A stretch of 64,000 nt of DNA. It comes from Epithemia pelagica (taxonomy: Eukaryota; Bacillariophyta; Bacillariophyceae; Surirellales; Surirellaceae). The stretch's first letter is position 1. Each line of letters starts with the position of its first letter. A model generated the notes under the pieces. That model had not been told where the DNA came from. It saw nothing but the letters and a program-made list of their open reading frames with translations, and did not search any database. A program made the position numbers and the translations under genes. Below are positions 20,445 to 31,400 of the stretch, piece by piece. The DNA lies in contig OX337237.1 of assembly GCA_946965045.2 (NCBI GenBank), forward strand, positions 186,001 to 250,000, read 5' to 3'.

Positions 20445-21300
20445 TCAATGGTTTTCCTCGTCGTCTTCATTGGTCTCCTCATCGTCCTCATTGGAGTCGT
20501 CGTCTCCCACCTCCTCTTCTTCTTCCTCCTCATTGGCATCCTGGAACTCCTCTTCTTCCTCTTCATCCTCGTTCTCATCATGCTCTGAATTTTCATCTTT
20601 ATCGTTATCTGACAAGGCATCAAGCAATCTACGAGAGAAGTTGCTCTCTTTTTCCATATTGTCCGATTGTTCATCGCTCCGATCTGATTGAGTCGATCGT
20701 TGTTTGTTCGCTTTCTTCTTCTTCTGTTTAGGAGACCGCCTCAATTCTTCGCTTCCGGATGACCTTTTTCTCGGTGGTGGTGGATTTGTCTTCTTTGTCG
20801 TTGACTTGGAACTGGATGTTGTTCTAATTTTGGACTGCTCGGCCTTCTTCTGACTCGAAGTTGTTGGTGTTTGGTTAGCCTTCCTCTTCTTCTTTGACAC
20901 AGATTCAGATCCTGCCGTATCGTCCTTTTTTTGGCTCATCGCTTTTCTCTTTCGTTCCTCGACTGCTTCTTTCCTTGATCTTTCTAGTGATTCAAGACGG
21001 TCCATTTCTTCCTGTAGATGAACTGTGATGGCTTCATCTGTGTCGATGTCTTCTTCGACATCACTTTCCTCATTGTGATCACTGACATCAGACAAGTCCA
21101 ATGATACTGGCTGTATGTCGTCTGCTGGCATCGGTACTGTGTCGTCGTTGTTGTCGTCTCCCAAGTCTGGATAGTACTCGTATACAGGTTCCGGTGTGCT
21201 ACTTGCGAGAATATCGGTCGGCGGATTTTTCTTTGCGTTGAAATCTTCCAATTCTTTAGTCGCTTCCTTCAACAACATGTTCCTTAGTCTGTGCCAAACC
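20445..21300 (-). CDS. Acidic/lysine-rich reading frame downstream of the transposase fragment
   Basis: A minus-strand frame from about ATKELEDFNAKKN to a long Glu/Asp-rich end (EEEEEE and DDEE runs), with several KKKRK-type basic clusters. Upstream of 21300 the same frame overlaps transposase sequence read out of frame, so it is not an independent N-terminus. A one-base shift around 21270-21290 would join it to the transposase frame, making it a divergent acidic tail. It ends 46 bp from the convergent glycosylase stop. No catalytic hAT C-terminal (dimerisation) motif is visible. Confidence 0.5.
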
Positions 21301-21392
21301 AATTGGGATGCGATACACGGCACAATTGCGAGGATCACAGAACATGACAGTGACCCCAAGTACATCGTACTTCTTAGCCTGCCACACATCAT
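21256..21392 (-). pseudogene. hAT transposase, part 2 (after the copia insertion)
   Basis: Continues the transposase frame broken at 29969. Once the 5-bp duplication is collapsed, the codons run without a gap from VCHD into VWQAKKYDVLGVTVMF, the start of the hAT catalytic RNase H-like fold (first catalytic Asp in the HD-W context). It ends at a stop after EHVVEGSD. The rest of the catalytic domain and the C-terminal hATC dimerisation region are absent. Confidence 0.75.
21388..21392. repeat. Left 5-bp target duplication of copia-1 (ATCAT)
   Basis: ATCAT borders the left LTR here and the right LTR at 29969-29973. A 5-bp duplication is normal for Ty1/copia integrase. Confidence 0.9.
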
Positions 21393-22150
21393 TGTTAGGA
21401 TTCTCACCGAAAACTAGGTGGCGAAACCTACAACTCATCGAATGATGCTAGTATTTTATGGCATCCGATGACATTTTCCTAAAAGTGAGAAAAGAATGTC
21501 GGCATGCTCGCGAAACTATAAATTTGGCCACGGCATGCTCGCAGTGCACGCGTTATCGGCGACCGCTCGGATATTAACTATGGCCCAACACGTGCGCGCC
21601 CAAAACTATCAAGTGCGCGCCTCTACTATCCGAGTACGCGCATCCACGATTCGACCTAACGGTCTATGTAATCAAAGCACGAATCACGATCACGCGAGAC
21701 CATATCTCTGTTCCCACAATTCCAAGAATGCAAACAGCAACGCGCCCAGGACAAGACTTATACCACGACAAAGCAAGAGCTGTTGCATCCCATACATGTT
21801 ATCCATCACCCTATACATTCAATATACACCAATGCCGGTCCACTCCAACCAGTGAGGACCTATCACACCAGATCCATGGCCGTATGCAAGAGCCAGGACC
21901 TCGGCACCGTCAACCACCTTAGTTAGTAATCGTCTCACAATCATTAATATCACCATTTTAACACTCATCTTAAGACTAACCTCTTATCAGTGGACCGACT
22001 GCCCCCACCCACGGCGGACTTCGACTTGCAACTCTTCTCTGACCCGTGGAGGATTGTTGTATCGGTTGGTGATTCGATTGTCGGCTCAGCGAGCCTTTTA
22101 CCTATCCTAACTATCTGTCTAACCCCTGTTGAATCGAGAGAAGTTTATCA
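21393..22150 (+). repeat. copia-1 left LTR
   Basis: 758 bp, TG...CA ends, matching 29211-29968. Confidence 0.9.
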
Positions 22151-22950
22151 ATCATGGCATACAGTGGCGAAAGGGATTTCCTGTCGGCAAACCTTTTTGT
22201 AGTGTTGCCGGACACGATAGGAAAGCTTGGACACTGTTCTGATGAAATCTTGATACGAAGCAACACGCATGGATGTTACTTCGCGACGACTGATCACCTC
22301 AGGCCTGGATTCACGAAGAAGATTCGCATTTTTGATAGCAAAGTCGATCATCTTGCGGAACTCTGGCCTCTCCACAATAGAAGCGGGTGGGCAACAGTCG
22401 TTGACGCACTGGTATATGTGTTGCTGCATTTGTTGTCGAATGTTTCTCTTCGTGATCATTCCAGATCCATCGCCACGATACATCGTCATTGTCGTTTGCG
22501 TCGGACTAGGTTGTTCTGGTTCGTTCGGATCGTCCTTTGTTCCTGGGATGACGAAGTCTTTGTGCTTTCCGTCAGTATGCTGTTTTATATTGGAGGGCTT
22601 GCCGGTCAGCATGACAACTGCATTAGACAATGGAGTCTCGGGGTCCTTCATACACAACAGGCATAGAACACATCGCTTGGCAATGAAGGAAAACGGAGTT
22701 TTGTAGTCGGCCTTGTTAGGAAACTTCTTTGCTGCTGCGGCTTGTTCTTTTTGGGCAGCCTTGAAAGCTTCGTTGATGCGTTGGAAACCTTTATACATGG
22801 TCAAATTCTGTGGATCGTGAGAACTCACAAAGGCCGAGAACTGTACCCAGTCAATGTGGACAGCAAATTTCCAAAGGGGCGACACATTGTGATGTCCAAA
22901 GTGGTCGGAAGGTAGCTCTTGACATTTGGGAAGAATCTCCTTTTCTTGTA
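22151..22950 (-). pseudogene. Second copy of hAT transposase segment inside copia-1
   Basis: Repeats 29969-30768 exactly as far as compared, including the BED-finger region and the VCHD end. It begins with ATCAT, exactly as hAT sequence does after a complete LTR insertion, and stops abruptly at 22950, after which copia-type leader sequence begins. It lacks the transposase start. Confidence 0.9.
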
Positions 22951-23534
22951 CTACTTCCACACCATCTGGATCGTCAACTCGACGACGAATCCGCTACCTA
23001 CCCCGACTACTCGTCTCGACGAGTACGTCTCCTTTGTTCACGAGATCCATCTCTGCCAGGATTTCCGTGCGACTATCTACCCTCTCTTCACTCAACACGT
23101 GAACCACTTGTTGGAAGACGACGACGTTGAAGAACTAGCCACTACAGTGACCGATTCTGCATCTCGTCTTCAGTACCGAGCCGAAAGTGACCAAGAATAA
23201 GTAACTTTACGTAGTTTCTACACCAAACCAGACACAAGACCGAGTTCCGTCCAAGACTTAAACTCAACGCACATCCGGGTACCCTTGGTCGCACAACACG
23301 CCACACATTCCCGTCAAATCGCGAAAATTCGGCGAAAATTTGTTGAAACTCGGCGAAAATTTGTCGGAATCAACGGAAATTTCCAGGAGTCGCGCATCAC
23401 AACACACATCCGGGTATCACATACGTGGTACATACGTGGCACACGTGGTACATCCGGGTTCACATCACATCACACATTAAATAAACCACATCACACCGCA
23501 CATTAAATAAACATCGAACCAACCAAATAACATC
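22951..23534 (+). other. copia-1 leader region
   Basis: The untranslated leader before gag-pol. It includes an open stretch (about 22951-23200) ending RLQYRAESDQE and then stop, short GGCGAAAATTTGT repeats (about 23323-23370), and CACATTAAATAAAC repeats (about 23472-23512). No tRNA-complementary primer site is recognised at the LTR edge. Confidence 0.5.
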
Positions 23535-26500
23535 ATGGAAGCGACACCTCCCAAGACACCGTTTACTCCTCCTGAGGACAAGTCAAGTCATATAACCGAC
23601 CAAGATCTCTTCGACCATATAACTAAAGGCATCTTTGGTTGTAATGACGAACGAGCCCAGTCACTTCAAAAGTGGATGCGACATCATGGTTTTGAACATA
23701 TCCTTCATGTCCTCGACCATGTTGCAACCGATCCCGAGGAGACACTCAAGGATCTCATGCAATACAAGGTTGGAAAACAAGTCAACGACCTACAGACAAG
23801 TACAAGGTTACAACTCAAACTAATGGCATATTGGTTATTACAACAACGGCAACTCCAACATGGAAAACTGCCCCGTGCTACATGGATAAACCTCACCAGG
23901 GACCAATATGACGATTGGAGGATCAACACCGACTTTACCAAGTCTGGTATGAACCAAGACCCAGTTTCTCCTCTGAAATCACCTGCACACTCCGTATCAT
24001 CCCGATCTCCCACTACATCCTCTACAACATCTCAATCCATGTTAGATCTCTCTGCTTTCAAGAAAGGAACCAAAAGAGATGCAACAGCATTTGAATCATT
24101 CAAAGACGAACGATACTTTGATTCGTTTTGGCGTGTATTCAAATCAACTGCGAAAGCACAAGGATTGTCGAATGTTCTTGATTTCGATTACAAGGTACCC
24201 AAGGATGACGAATGCGCAGAGTTACTTTTCCGAGAACAACAAGTCTTTCTCTATTCTGTACTTGTACGTATTATCCAAACCGACCAAGGAAGAGCATATG
24301 TTCGAGAACATGAACATGATGAAGATGCAAGAGCCGTCTTGAAGAAACTCCATGTTCTACACACTGAATCTGATCTAGCTAAGCGAGAAGTGTTACGCCT
24401 AACAAGCTACATTTCGAATCTTCGACTGGATGACTCTTGGCGTGGTACAACTCGTCAGTTTCTCCTACATTTTCAAGAACAGCTACGACTTCTGGATAAC
24501 CTTGTACCACTGTCGGATCGTATCCATGACCATACAAGGATGACCTTCCTTATGCAAGCTGTTGAAAAGGTACCTGATTTAAGACGAGTCAAGATCTTGG
24601 ATAACGTTGTCAACACAAAATCTGGAGCCAAGTCTCTCTGTTATCAATCATATTTTCGCCTGCTTCTTGATGCTGCTTTTGACCATGACCAAGCTACCCG
24701 AACTTCTGCGTCTAACCGCCGTCGTCATGTAAAGCAACATGAATTTCAGTTGGATGAACCCTTTGAACCAGTGGAGCCCCCTGACTACCAGATCAACAAC
24801 ACGAATATCCAATCCGAAAAGTCCCCAACTTCGTCAAAAATCAGCCTTCCAAGAGATGTATGGTTTAAACTCTCTGAAGAGGATCGGCAAATCATTGTCG
24901 ATTTCAATAAATCCGTCCAAGATTCCCCGACAACTCCACGCAAGGTCCAAACACATTCTCTTGACATTGATCCTGAACCGGACCCTGATCCTGATGCCAA
25001 CAACATTGGTGATACCCATCAAGATGCACCAGAACAAGATCCATTCGATATATCCTCTGATCCGGTTACCCAGTTCGTACACCAGGCTATTGCATCGACA
25101 GATATCAATCATCCAGCATCTGACCTCAGCAACATCTTGTCAACTTCTACGACAAAGTCAAGTCCTAAAGTCAAGTTCAAGTCTTCTGCTGATCACAAGC
25201 AAAAGGTTCATATGTCACGATATCTATTCTCCCGCAAATCCACCTTTTCTGGTAATCAACTCATTGATCGAGGTGCCAATGGAGGCCTTGCAGGATCTGA
25301 CATGCGTATCCTTGCCAAAACCGGACGTCATATTACCATCGTAGGTATTGACAATCATGAATTGACTGGCCTTCCAGTTGTTACCTGTGCTGCCAAGTTT
25401 GATACAAGTGATGGACCCATTATTGGTATCTTCAATGAGTATGCCCACTATGGAAAGGGTTTATCTATCCATGCCCCAGCGCAATTTGAACATTTCGGCC
25501 TATCTGTCGACGAACGATCCGTAAAGGTTGATGGCAAACAACGCATTACTACCCTTGATGGACGCGCATTGCCCTTACGAATCAAGGATGGCCTTGCATA
25601 CATTCAATCTCTGGGAATCCCTTCTGATGACGATATGGATAAATATCCGCATATTGTGTTCACTTCACCCCATATCTGGGATCCTTCTGTACTTGACCAT
25701 ACCCATCCAGACCCCCATCAAGACCCTGCACCGAACTGGACATCTGTGGAGACTGATGGTAGTATGGAAACGTACCCCTATGACCAATATGGGGAGTATA
25801 CCGATCGCGTTGTATGCACTTTGAATCTCCTCCTTGATCTCCCATATGATCATGGCCCCGATACGCCTTCCTTCTTTTCCATCTATGCTGATCAAGATGG
25901 CAACGACCCCACACTTCATGCGTCTGTCCACAAACTCTACAAGGAACAATACGACTGGAAGAAATTTCGCCCTTTCTTTGGGTGGCAATCGGAAGACGTA
26001 ATCGCCGATACGTTCAAGCATACAACTCGTCATGGACACATTTCCTTTGACCAGGATACCTTGAAGAAACACTTTAAGGCCCGGAATCCTATCCTTAACC
26101 TCCCACGACGGCATGAACCCGTTGCCACTGATTCCATCTTCTCCGACACCCCGGCTGTTAACCATGGTGGCAAGATTGCTCAGATTTTTGTTGGTCGTGA
26201 TACTTTGGTTACTGACATTTATGGTATCAAGTCTACCAAGCAATTTGTCAATACCCTCCAGGATAACATTCGTACACGTGGTGTCATGGAGACTTTGATC
26301 AGTGATGGTGGTTCGTCACTTATTTCCCACAAGGTCAAGGATATTCTTCGCACCCTTCTGATTGGTGAATACCGTTCCGAGCCCTATCATCAACACCAGA
26401 ACAAAGCTGAGAACCGCTACCAGACCGTTAAGCGTATGACCAACGCTATCATGAATGCCTCTGGTTGCCCTGCTTCTGCATGGTTACTTTGTTTGGAATA

Positions 26501-29216
26501 TGTGTGTGACCTCCTCAATCACACTTCCTCTCCCACCCACTCTGGCCGCACCCCTCTTGAGGCTCTTACCGGTACCCCACCCGACATTACCCATCTCCTT
26601 TTCTTTCCTTTCTGGGATGAGGTCTACTATCGTGTCGACCCTTCTGAACCTACCTCCGGTTCTTACCCTTCGTCTCCCGACGAGAAGCTTGGCCACTGGG
26701 TTGGTTTTGCCCACAATGTTGGTGATGCCTTTACTTGGAAGATCCTCACTGCCGACAACGTCATCATCTACCGTTCCGCTGTCCGTCGCGTTGCCTCCAC
26801 TACCCCCAACCTTCGTGTGGATATCTCTTCAGGGGAGGAGTCGCCGCATAAACCCACTGACAAGCAAGGTGACACTGTCTTTATTCGCAGCAGAAGTGAA
26901 GACCCATCCACACCTATGCCAACAATTGACTATGACGATTTAGTTGGACGCACATTCCTTTGTGACACTGAAGAGAATGGGGAGCGCCACCGAGCACGAG
27001 TAATCAAACGAGTTGTCGACCTGGAACAAGATGCAACCAAACAAGAAGATCGACTCAAATACATCTTTCGCAAGTCTAACTCCAATGTTGATGAGATGAT
27101 CTCCTACAACCAGCTCATGGAATACATTGAAAGGGATAATCAGGCCCAAACGACAGGGGATAGTCTCTTCCGATTCAGAGACGTTATTGCACACCAAGGA
27201 CCTTTGAACTCAAGCGACCCAGACTATAAAGGGAGTAAATATAATGTCCTTGTTGATTGGGAGACTGGGGAGACGACATACGAACCTCTATCTCTTATTG
27301 CAAATGATGACCCCATCACAGTCGCCATCTATGCCAAGAAAAATGGTTTGCTGGATCTACCTGGATGGAAACATCTCAAGCGATACGTCAAGACAAGCAA
27401 AAGACTCATTCGAGCAGCTAAACAATCCAGGATCAAACAAGTTCGTCGCTCTATCAAGTACAAGTTTGGTTTCCAAGTACCTCGCACCTATGAAGAAGCA
27501 GTGGAACTAGACAAGCAGTTTGGGAACACGAAATGGCAAGACGCAACAGAATTGGAACTCTCACAGATCCAATCGTATAACACTTTCAAGAACCATGGAA
27601 AAGCCAAGTTCATTAATGGGAAATTGGCCAATGCACCAGAAGGATATCATAAGATAAGAGTACATCTGGTCTTTGATGTCAAGCATGACGGAAGGCACAA
27701 GGCACGACTTGTCGCAGATGGACATCTCACCAAGGAACCCGTTGAGACCATCTATTCAGGGGTTGTCTCCATTCGCAACCTTCGCATTGCCATATTTCTT
27801 GGAACCATGAACGACATGGAAATATGGGGAGCAGATATTGGGAACGCATATCTAGAAGCATTGACAGGAGAGAAGATTTTCATCATTGCAGGACCAGAGT
27901 TCAAGGAGTTAGAAGGACATATCTTGATCATCTACAAGGCATTATATGGTCTCAAATCCTCAGGTGCTCGCTGGCATGACAAACTGTTTGATGTTCTCAT
28001 TGATATGGGATTTTCTCCAAGCAAGGCTGACCCTGATATTTGGATGAAGAAGGCTCCTGGAGAAGACTGTTATGAATATATCGCTGTATATGTTGATGAC
28101 TTAGCTATCGTTGCCATGGACCCTGAAGCTGTCTGCAAGATCTTTACAGAAAAATACAACTTCAAACTCAAAGGAGTCGGACCTATCGAGTATCATTTGG
28201 GGTGTCGTTATACCAAAGATCCAGACGGTACACTTGTGTCTGACCCACGAAGGTACATCGAGAAGATGATGGATACCTATGAACGATTGTTCAATGAGAA
28301 ACCCAAGAAAGCAAAGCCGCCAGTCATTGCTAACGATCATCCTGAACTCGATGACTCTGAGCTCTTAGATGAAGAAGGGACCCAGCATTTCCAGACTCTT
28401 ATTGGACAACTGCAATGGCTAATTACCATTGGCCGTTTTGATGTCTTTCCTGCTACCATGACTTTATCAAGGTTCAGAGCTGCTCCAAGGATTGGTCATT
28501 TGAAGCGAGCTAAGCGCATCTATGGATACCTCATGTCATTTCCTGATGGGTCTATCAGATTCCGTACTGGGGAGCCAGATTTATCAGCTTTACCTATCCA
28601 AGAATACGATTGGAGTCGTACTGTATACATGGACGCCAAGGAACGTATCCCTGAGGACTGTCCAACCCCACTTGGGCGTTTTGTGACAACTATACATTAT
28701 GTCGACGCAAATCTCATGCATGATATTGTTACTGGGAAAGCAGTTACAGCCATCCTGCATTTTGTAAATGGTACACCCGTGGACTGGTACAGTAAGCGAC
28801 AAGCCACAGTGGAAACAGCCACGTATGGATCTGAATTTGTTGCCGCAAGGACTGCAGTTGATCAGATCACGGAGCTACGCCTTACACTCCGATACTTGGG
28901 AGTCCCTCTGCGAGAGAAGAGTTACATGTTTGGAGATAACCGCTCTGTCGTTATCAATAGCACCACACCACACTCAATCATCTCCAAGAGGCACCATCTC
29001 CTATCCTATCACCGAGTCCGTGAAGCTATCGCTGCAAAGTACGTCGCATTCTACTGGAAAGATGGAAAGACAAACCCAGCTGATATCCTCAGTAAACATT
29101 GGGAATTCGCCGCAGTTTGGCCCATGCTCAGATCTTTGTTATTCTGGAGAGGAAAAATCCAGGAAAGTGATGAGGGAATTGACAATCCTCATTCGACGAA
29201 TTGTGGGGAGTGTTAG
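23535..29216 (+). CDS. copia-1 Gag-Pol polyprotein, intact
   Basis: 1,893 residues in one frame. Order: Gag-like N-terminus (to about 480) without a clear CCHC zinc knuckle; aspartic protease with DRGANGG at about 578 in place of the usual D-S/T-G; integrase with TDSIFSD (about 863), ISDGGSS (about 923) and the Glu of NKAENR about 35 residues on; reverse transcriptase with DIGNAYLEA and the catalytic YVDD at about 1518-1521; RNase H ending in NPADILSKHW. The integrase-before-RT order defines Ty1/copia. The stop codon TAG falls in the first bases of the right LTR. The protein looks fully functional, although the element's own leader is rearranged. Confidence 0.95.
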   Translation: MEATPPKTPFTPPEDKSSHITDQDLFDHITKGIFGCNDERAQSLQKWMRHHGFEHILHVLDHVATDPEETLKDLMQYKVGKQVNDLQTSTRLQLKLMAYWLLQQRQLQHGKLPRATWINLTRDQYDDWRINTDFTKSGMNQDPVSPLKSPAHSVSSRSPTTSSTTSQSMLDLSAFKKGTKRDATAFESFKDERYFDSFWRVFKSTAKAQGLSNVLDFDYKVPKDDECAELLFREQQVFLYSVLVRIIQTDQGRAYVREHEHDEDARAVLKKLHVLHTESDLAKREVLRLTSYISNLRLDDSWRGTTRQFLLHFQEQLRLLDNLVPLSDRIHDHTRMTFLMQAVEKVPDLRRVKILDNVVNTKSGAKSLCYQSYFRLLLDAAFDHDQATRTSASNRRRHVKQHEFQLDEPFEPVEPPDYQINNTNIQSEKSPTSSKISLPRDVWFKLSEEDRQIIVDFNKSVQDSPTTPRKVQTHSLDIDPEPDPDPDANNIGDTHQDAPEQDPFDISSDPVTQFVHQAIASTDINHPASDLSNILSTSTTKSSPKVKFKSSADHKQKVHMSRYLFSRKSTFSGNQLIDRGANGGLAGSDMRILAKTGRHITIVGIDNHELTGLPVVTCAAKFDTSDGPIIGIFNEYAHYGKGLSIHAPAQFEHFGLSVDERSVKVDGKQRITTLDGRALPLRIKDGLAYIQSLGIPSDDDMDKYPHIVFTSPHIWDPSVLDHTHPDPHQDPAPNWTSVETDGSMETYPYDQYGEYTDRVVCTLNLLLDLPYDHGPDTPSFFSIYADQDGNDPTLHASVHKLYKEQYDWKKFRPFFGWQSEDVIADTFKHTTRHGHISFDQDTLKKHFKARNPILNLPRRHEPVATDSIFSDTPAVNHGGKIAQIFVGRDTLVTDIYGIKSTKQFVNTLQDNIRTRGVMETLISDGGSSLISHKVKDILRTLLIGEYRSEPYHQHQNKAENRYQTVKRMTNAIMNASGCPASAWLLCLEYVCDLLNHTSSPTHSGRTPLEALTGTPPDITHLLFFPFWDEVYYRVDPSEPTSGSYPSSPDEKLGHWVGFAHNVGDAFTWKILTADNVIIYRSAVRRVASTTPNLRVDISSGEESPHKPTDKQGDTVFIRSRSEDPSTPMPTIDYDDLVGRTFLCDTEENGERHRARVIKRVVDLEQDATKQEDRLKYIFRKSNSNVDEMISYNQLMEYIERDNQAQTTGDSLFRFRDVIAHQGPLNSSDPDYKGSKYNVLVDWETGETTYEPLSLIANDDPITVAIYAKKNGLLDLPGWKHLKRYVKTSKRLIRAAKQSRIKQVRRSIKYKFGFQVPRTYEEAVELDKQFGNTKWQDATELELSQIQSYNTFKNHGKAKFINGKLANAPEGYHKIRVHLVFDVKHDGRHKARLVADGHLTKEPVETIYSGVVSIRNLRIAIFLGTMNDMEIWGADIGNAYLEALTGEKIFIIAGPEFKELEGHILIIYKALYGLKSSGARWHDKLFDVLIDMGFSPSKADPDIWMKKAPGEDCYEYIAVYVDDLAIVAMDPEAVCKIFTEKYNFKLKGVGPIEYHLGCRYTKDPDGTLVSDPRRYIEKMMDTYERLFNEKPKKAKPPVIANDHPELDDSELLDEEGTQHFQTLIGQLQWLITIGRFDVFPATMTLSRFRAAPRIGHLKRAKRIYGYLMSFPDGSIRFRTGEPDLSALPIQEYDWSRTVYMDAKERIPEDCPTPLGRFVTTIHYVDANLMHDIVTGKAVTAILHFVNGTPVDWYSKRQATVETATYGSEFVAARTAVDQITELRLTLRYLGVPLREKSYMFGDNRSVVINSTTPHSIISKRHHLLSYHRVREAIAAKYVAFYWKDGKTNPADILSKHWEFAAVWPMLRSLLFWRGKIQESDEGIDNPHSTNCGEC

Positions 29217-29968
29217 GATTCTCACCGAAAACTAGGTGGCGAAACCTACAACTCATCGAATGATGCTAGTATTTTATGGCATCCGATGACATTTTCCTAA
29301 AAGTGAGAAAAGAATGTCGGCATGCTCGCGAAACTATAAATTTGGCCACGGCATGCTCGCAGTGCACGCGTTATCGGCGACCGCTCGGATATTAACTATG
29401 GCCCAACACGTGCGCGCCCAAAACTATCAAGTGCGCGCCTCTACTATCCGAGTACGCGCATCCACGATTCGACCTAACGGTCTATGTAATCAAAGCACGA
29501 ATCACGATCACGCGAGACCATATCTCTGTTCCCACAATTCCAAGAATGCAAACAGCAACGCGCCCAGGACAAGACTTATACCACGACAAAGCAAGAGCTG
29601 TTGCATCCCATACATGTTATCCATCACCCTATACATTCAATATACACCAATGCCGGTCCACTCCAACCAGTGAGGACCTATCACACCAGATCCATGGCCG
29701 TATGCAAGAGCCAGGACCTCGGCACCGTCAACCACCTTAGTTAGTAATCGTCTCACAATCATTAATATCACCATTTTAACACTCATCTTAAGACTAACCT
29801 CTTATCAGTGGACCGACTGCCCCCACCCACGGCGGACTTCGACTTGCAACTCTTCTCTGACCCGTGGAGGATTGTTGTATCGGTTGGTGATTCGATTGTC
29901 GGCTCAGCGAGCCTTTTACCTATCCTAACTATCTGTCTAACCCCTGTTGAATCGAGAGAAGTTTATCA
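29211..29968 (+). repeat. copia-1 right LTR
   Basis: Matches the left LTR and is preceded by the purine tract GTGGGGAG. Confidence 0.9.
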
Positions 29969-29973
29969 ATCAT
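29969..29973. repeat. Right 5-bp target duplication of copia-1 (ATCAT)
   Basis: Partner of 21388-21392. Confidence 0.9.
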
Positions 29974-30871
29974 GGCATACAGTGGCGAAAGGGATTTCCT
30001 GTCGGCAAACCTTTTTGTAGTGTTGCCGGACACGATAGGAAAGCTTGGACACTGTTCTGATGAAATCTTGATACGAAGCAACACGCATGGATGTTACTTC
30101 GCGACGACTGATCACCTCAGGCCTGGATTCACGAAGAAGATTCGCATTTTTGATAGCAAAGTCGATCATCTTGCGGAACTCTGGCCTCTCCACAATAGAA
30201 GCGGGTGGGCAACAGTCGTTGACGCACTGGTATATGTGTTGCTGCATTTGTTGTCGAATGTTTCTCTTCGTGATCATTCCAGATCCATCGCCACGATACA
30301 TCGTCATTGTCGTTTGCGTCGGACTAGGTTGTTCTGGTTCGTTCGGATCGTCCTTTGTTCCTGGGATGACGAAGTCTTTGTGCTTTCCGTCAGTATGCTG
30401 TTTTATATTGGAGGGCTTGCCGGTCAGCATGACAACTGCATTAGACAATGGAGTCTCGGGGTCCTTCATACACAACAGGCATAGAACACATCGCTTGGCA
30501 ATGAAGGAAAACGGAGTTTTGTAGTCGGCCTTGTTAGGAAACTTCTTTGCTGCTGCGGCTTGTTCTTTTTGGGCAGCCTTGAAAGCTTCGTTGATGCGTT
30601 GGAAACCTTTATACATGGTCAAATTCTGTGGATCGTGAGAACTCACAAAGGCCGAGAACTGTACCCAGTCAATGTGGACAGCAAATTTCCAAAGGGGCGA
30701 CACATTGTGATGTCCAAAGTGGTCGGAAGGTAGCTCTTGACATTTGGGAAGAATCTCCTTTTCTTGTAGGATGAATGACCGGAGAGACTTCTGTTGTGCA
30801 GCAATTACTTTCTCCGATTTCTTTCTCTCAGCATCACGGTCAGCTTTCTTTTTCTTTTGACGGCTGGGCAT
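29969..30871 (-). pseudogene. hAT transposase, part 1 (N-terminal 301 codons)
   Basis: Starts at the ATG at 30871 (MPSRQKKKKADRDAERKK, basic). The frame is open further upstream, but this ATG precedes the conserved part. A BED-type zinc finger has CVLCLLC and, after about 30 residues, HTDGKH. Then comes the hAT region EFRKMIDFAIKNANLLRESR and the segment ending PFATVCHD, where the copia insertion interrupts the gene at the ATCAT site. In intact hAT proteins the catalytic domain starts here. The remainder is displaced to 21256-21392 and then truncated. Confidence 0.8.
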
Positions 30872-31089
30872 GATGATATAATGATTGAAGGAAGCACTGA
30901 TGGACAAGAGAGACTTGTTGCTGTTGTTGTAGATTATGAGAGGACAACAAGTTACAAGGGACCGAGAGGCAACAACATTCATCCATGTTGGCATGAGACA
31001 TGGATTGAAAGATATAGGTGCAAGCGATTTTGGAGATGAATGAGAGAGTGGAGAGGCTACTTGCTCCATACTGTGATGTACTTATGGAC

Positions 31090-31400
31090 TTAGAAGTAGA
31101 TATATACAAATAATAGTACTTACCGATAGAGCTTTAAGTACGAAGAGAGGAGCTAAGGTGCTTGATAGAGGTACTTAAGGTGCCGGCGAGGAGTAATGGT
31201 ACTTGATAAGGGTACTTAAAGGATGAGGGTGAGGGAAGTGGTACTTCATTAAGGGTACTTAAGGTGGAAAAAAAAGAGACGGTACTTGATGAAGAAGGCC
31301 TTGCGAAAAGTAAAGGAATTGGTATTGATCGAAGGGACTTGGACAAAGGTAAAGGCAAAAGTACTGAAAAAGTACCGTTTTGGCGAAAAATGGGTACTTG
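31090..31400. repeat. Right subterminal GTACTT/AAGTAC repeat zone
   Basis: Repeated GGTACTTGAT, GGTACTTAAGG and similar words. Counterpart of 17556-17930. Confidence 0.7.

Larger units (their letters stand above)
21393..29968 (+). mobile_element. Ty1/copia retrotransposon (copia-1) inside the hAT transposase gene
   Basis: Two 758-bp LTRs (21393-22150 and 29211-29968) start TGTTAGGATT and end TTTATCA, flanked by ATCAT. The inner region has one intact gag-pol frame on the plus strand, and a GTGGGGAG polypurine-like tract abuts the right LTR. I found no difference between the LTRs where I compared them, which implies recent insertion. The abnormal part is 22151-22950: an 800-bp copy of hAT transposase sequence in the place where the primer-binding site should be. 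Confidence 0.9.

Noticed and set aside
21496-22202. Short open frames in the copia-1 LTRs (repeated at 29314-30020)
   Set aside because: They occur identically in both LTRs because the LTRs are identical, and they lack any retroelement domain.
27070-29216. Bacterial or organellar origin of the window
   Set aside because: Spliced kelch genes, copia and hAT elements, and HMG-box and SCI1-like proteins are all nuclear eukaryotic features.
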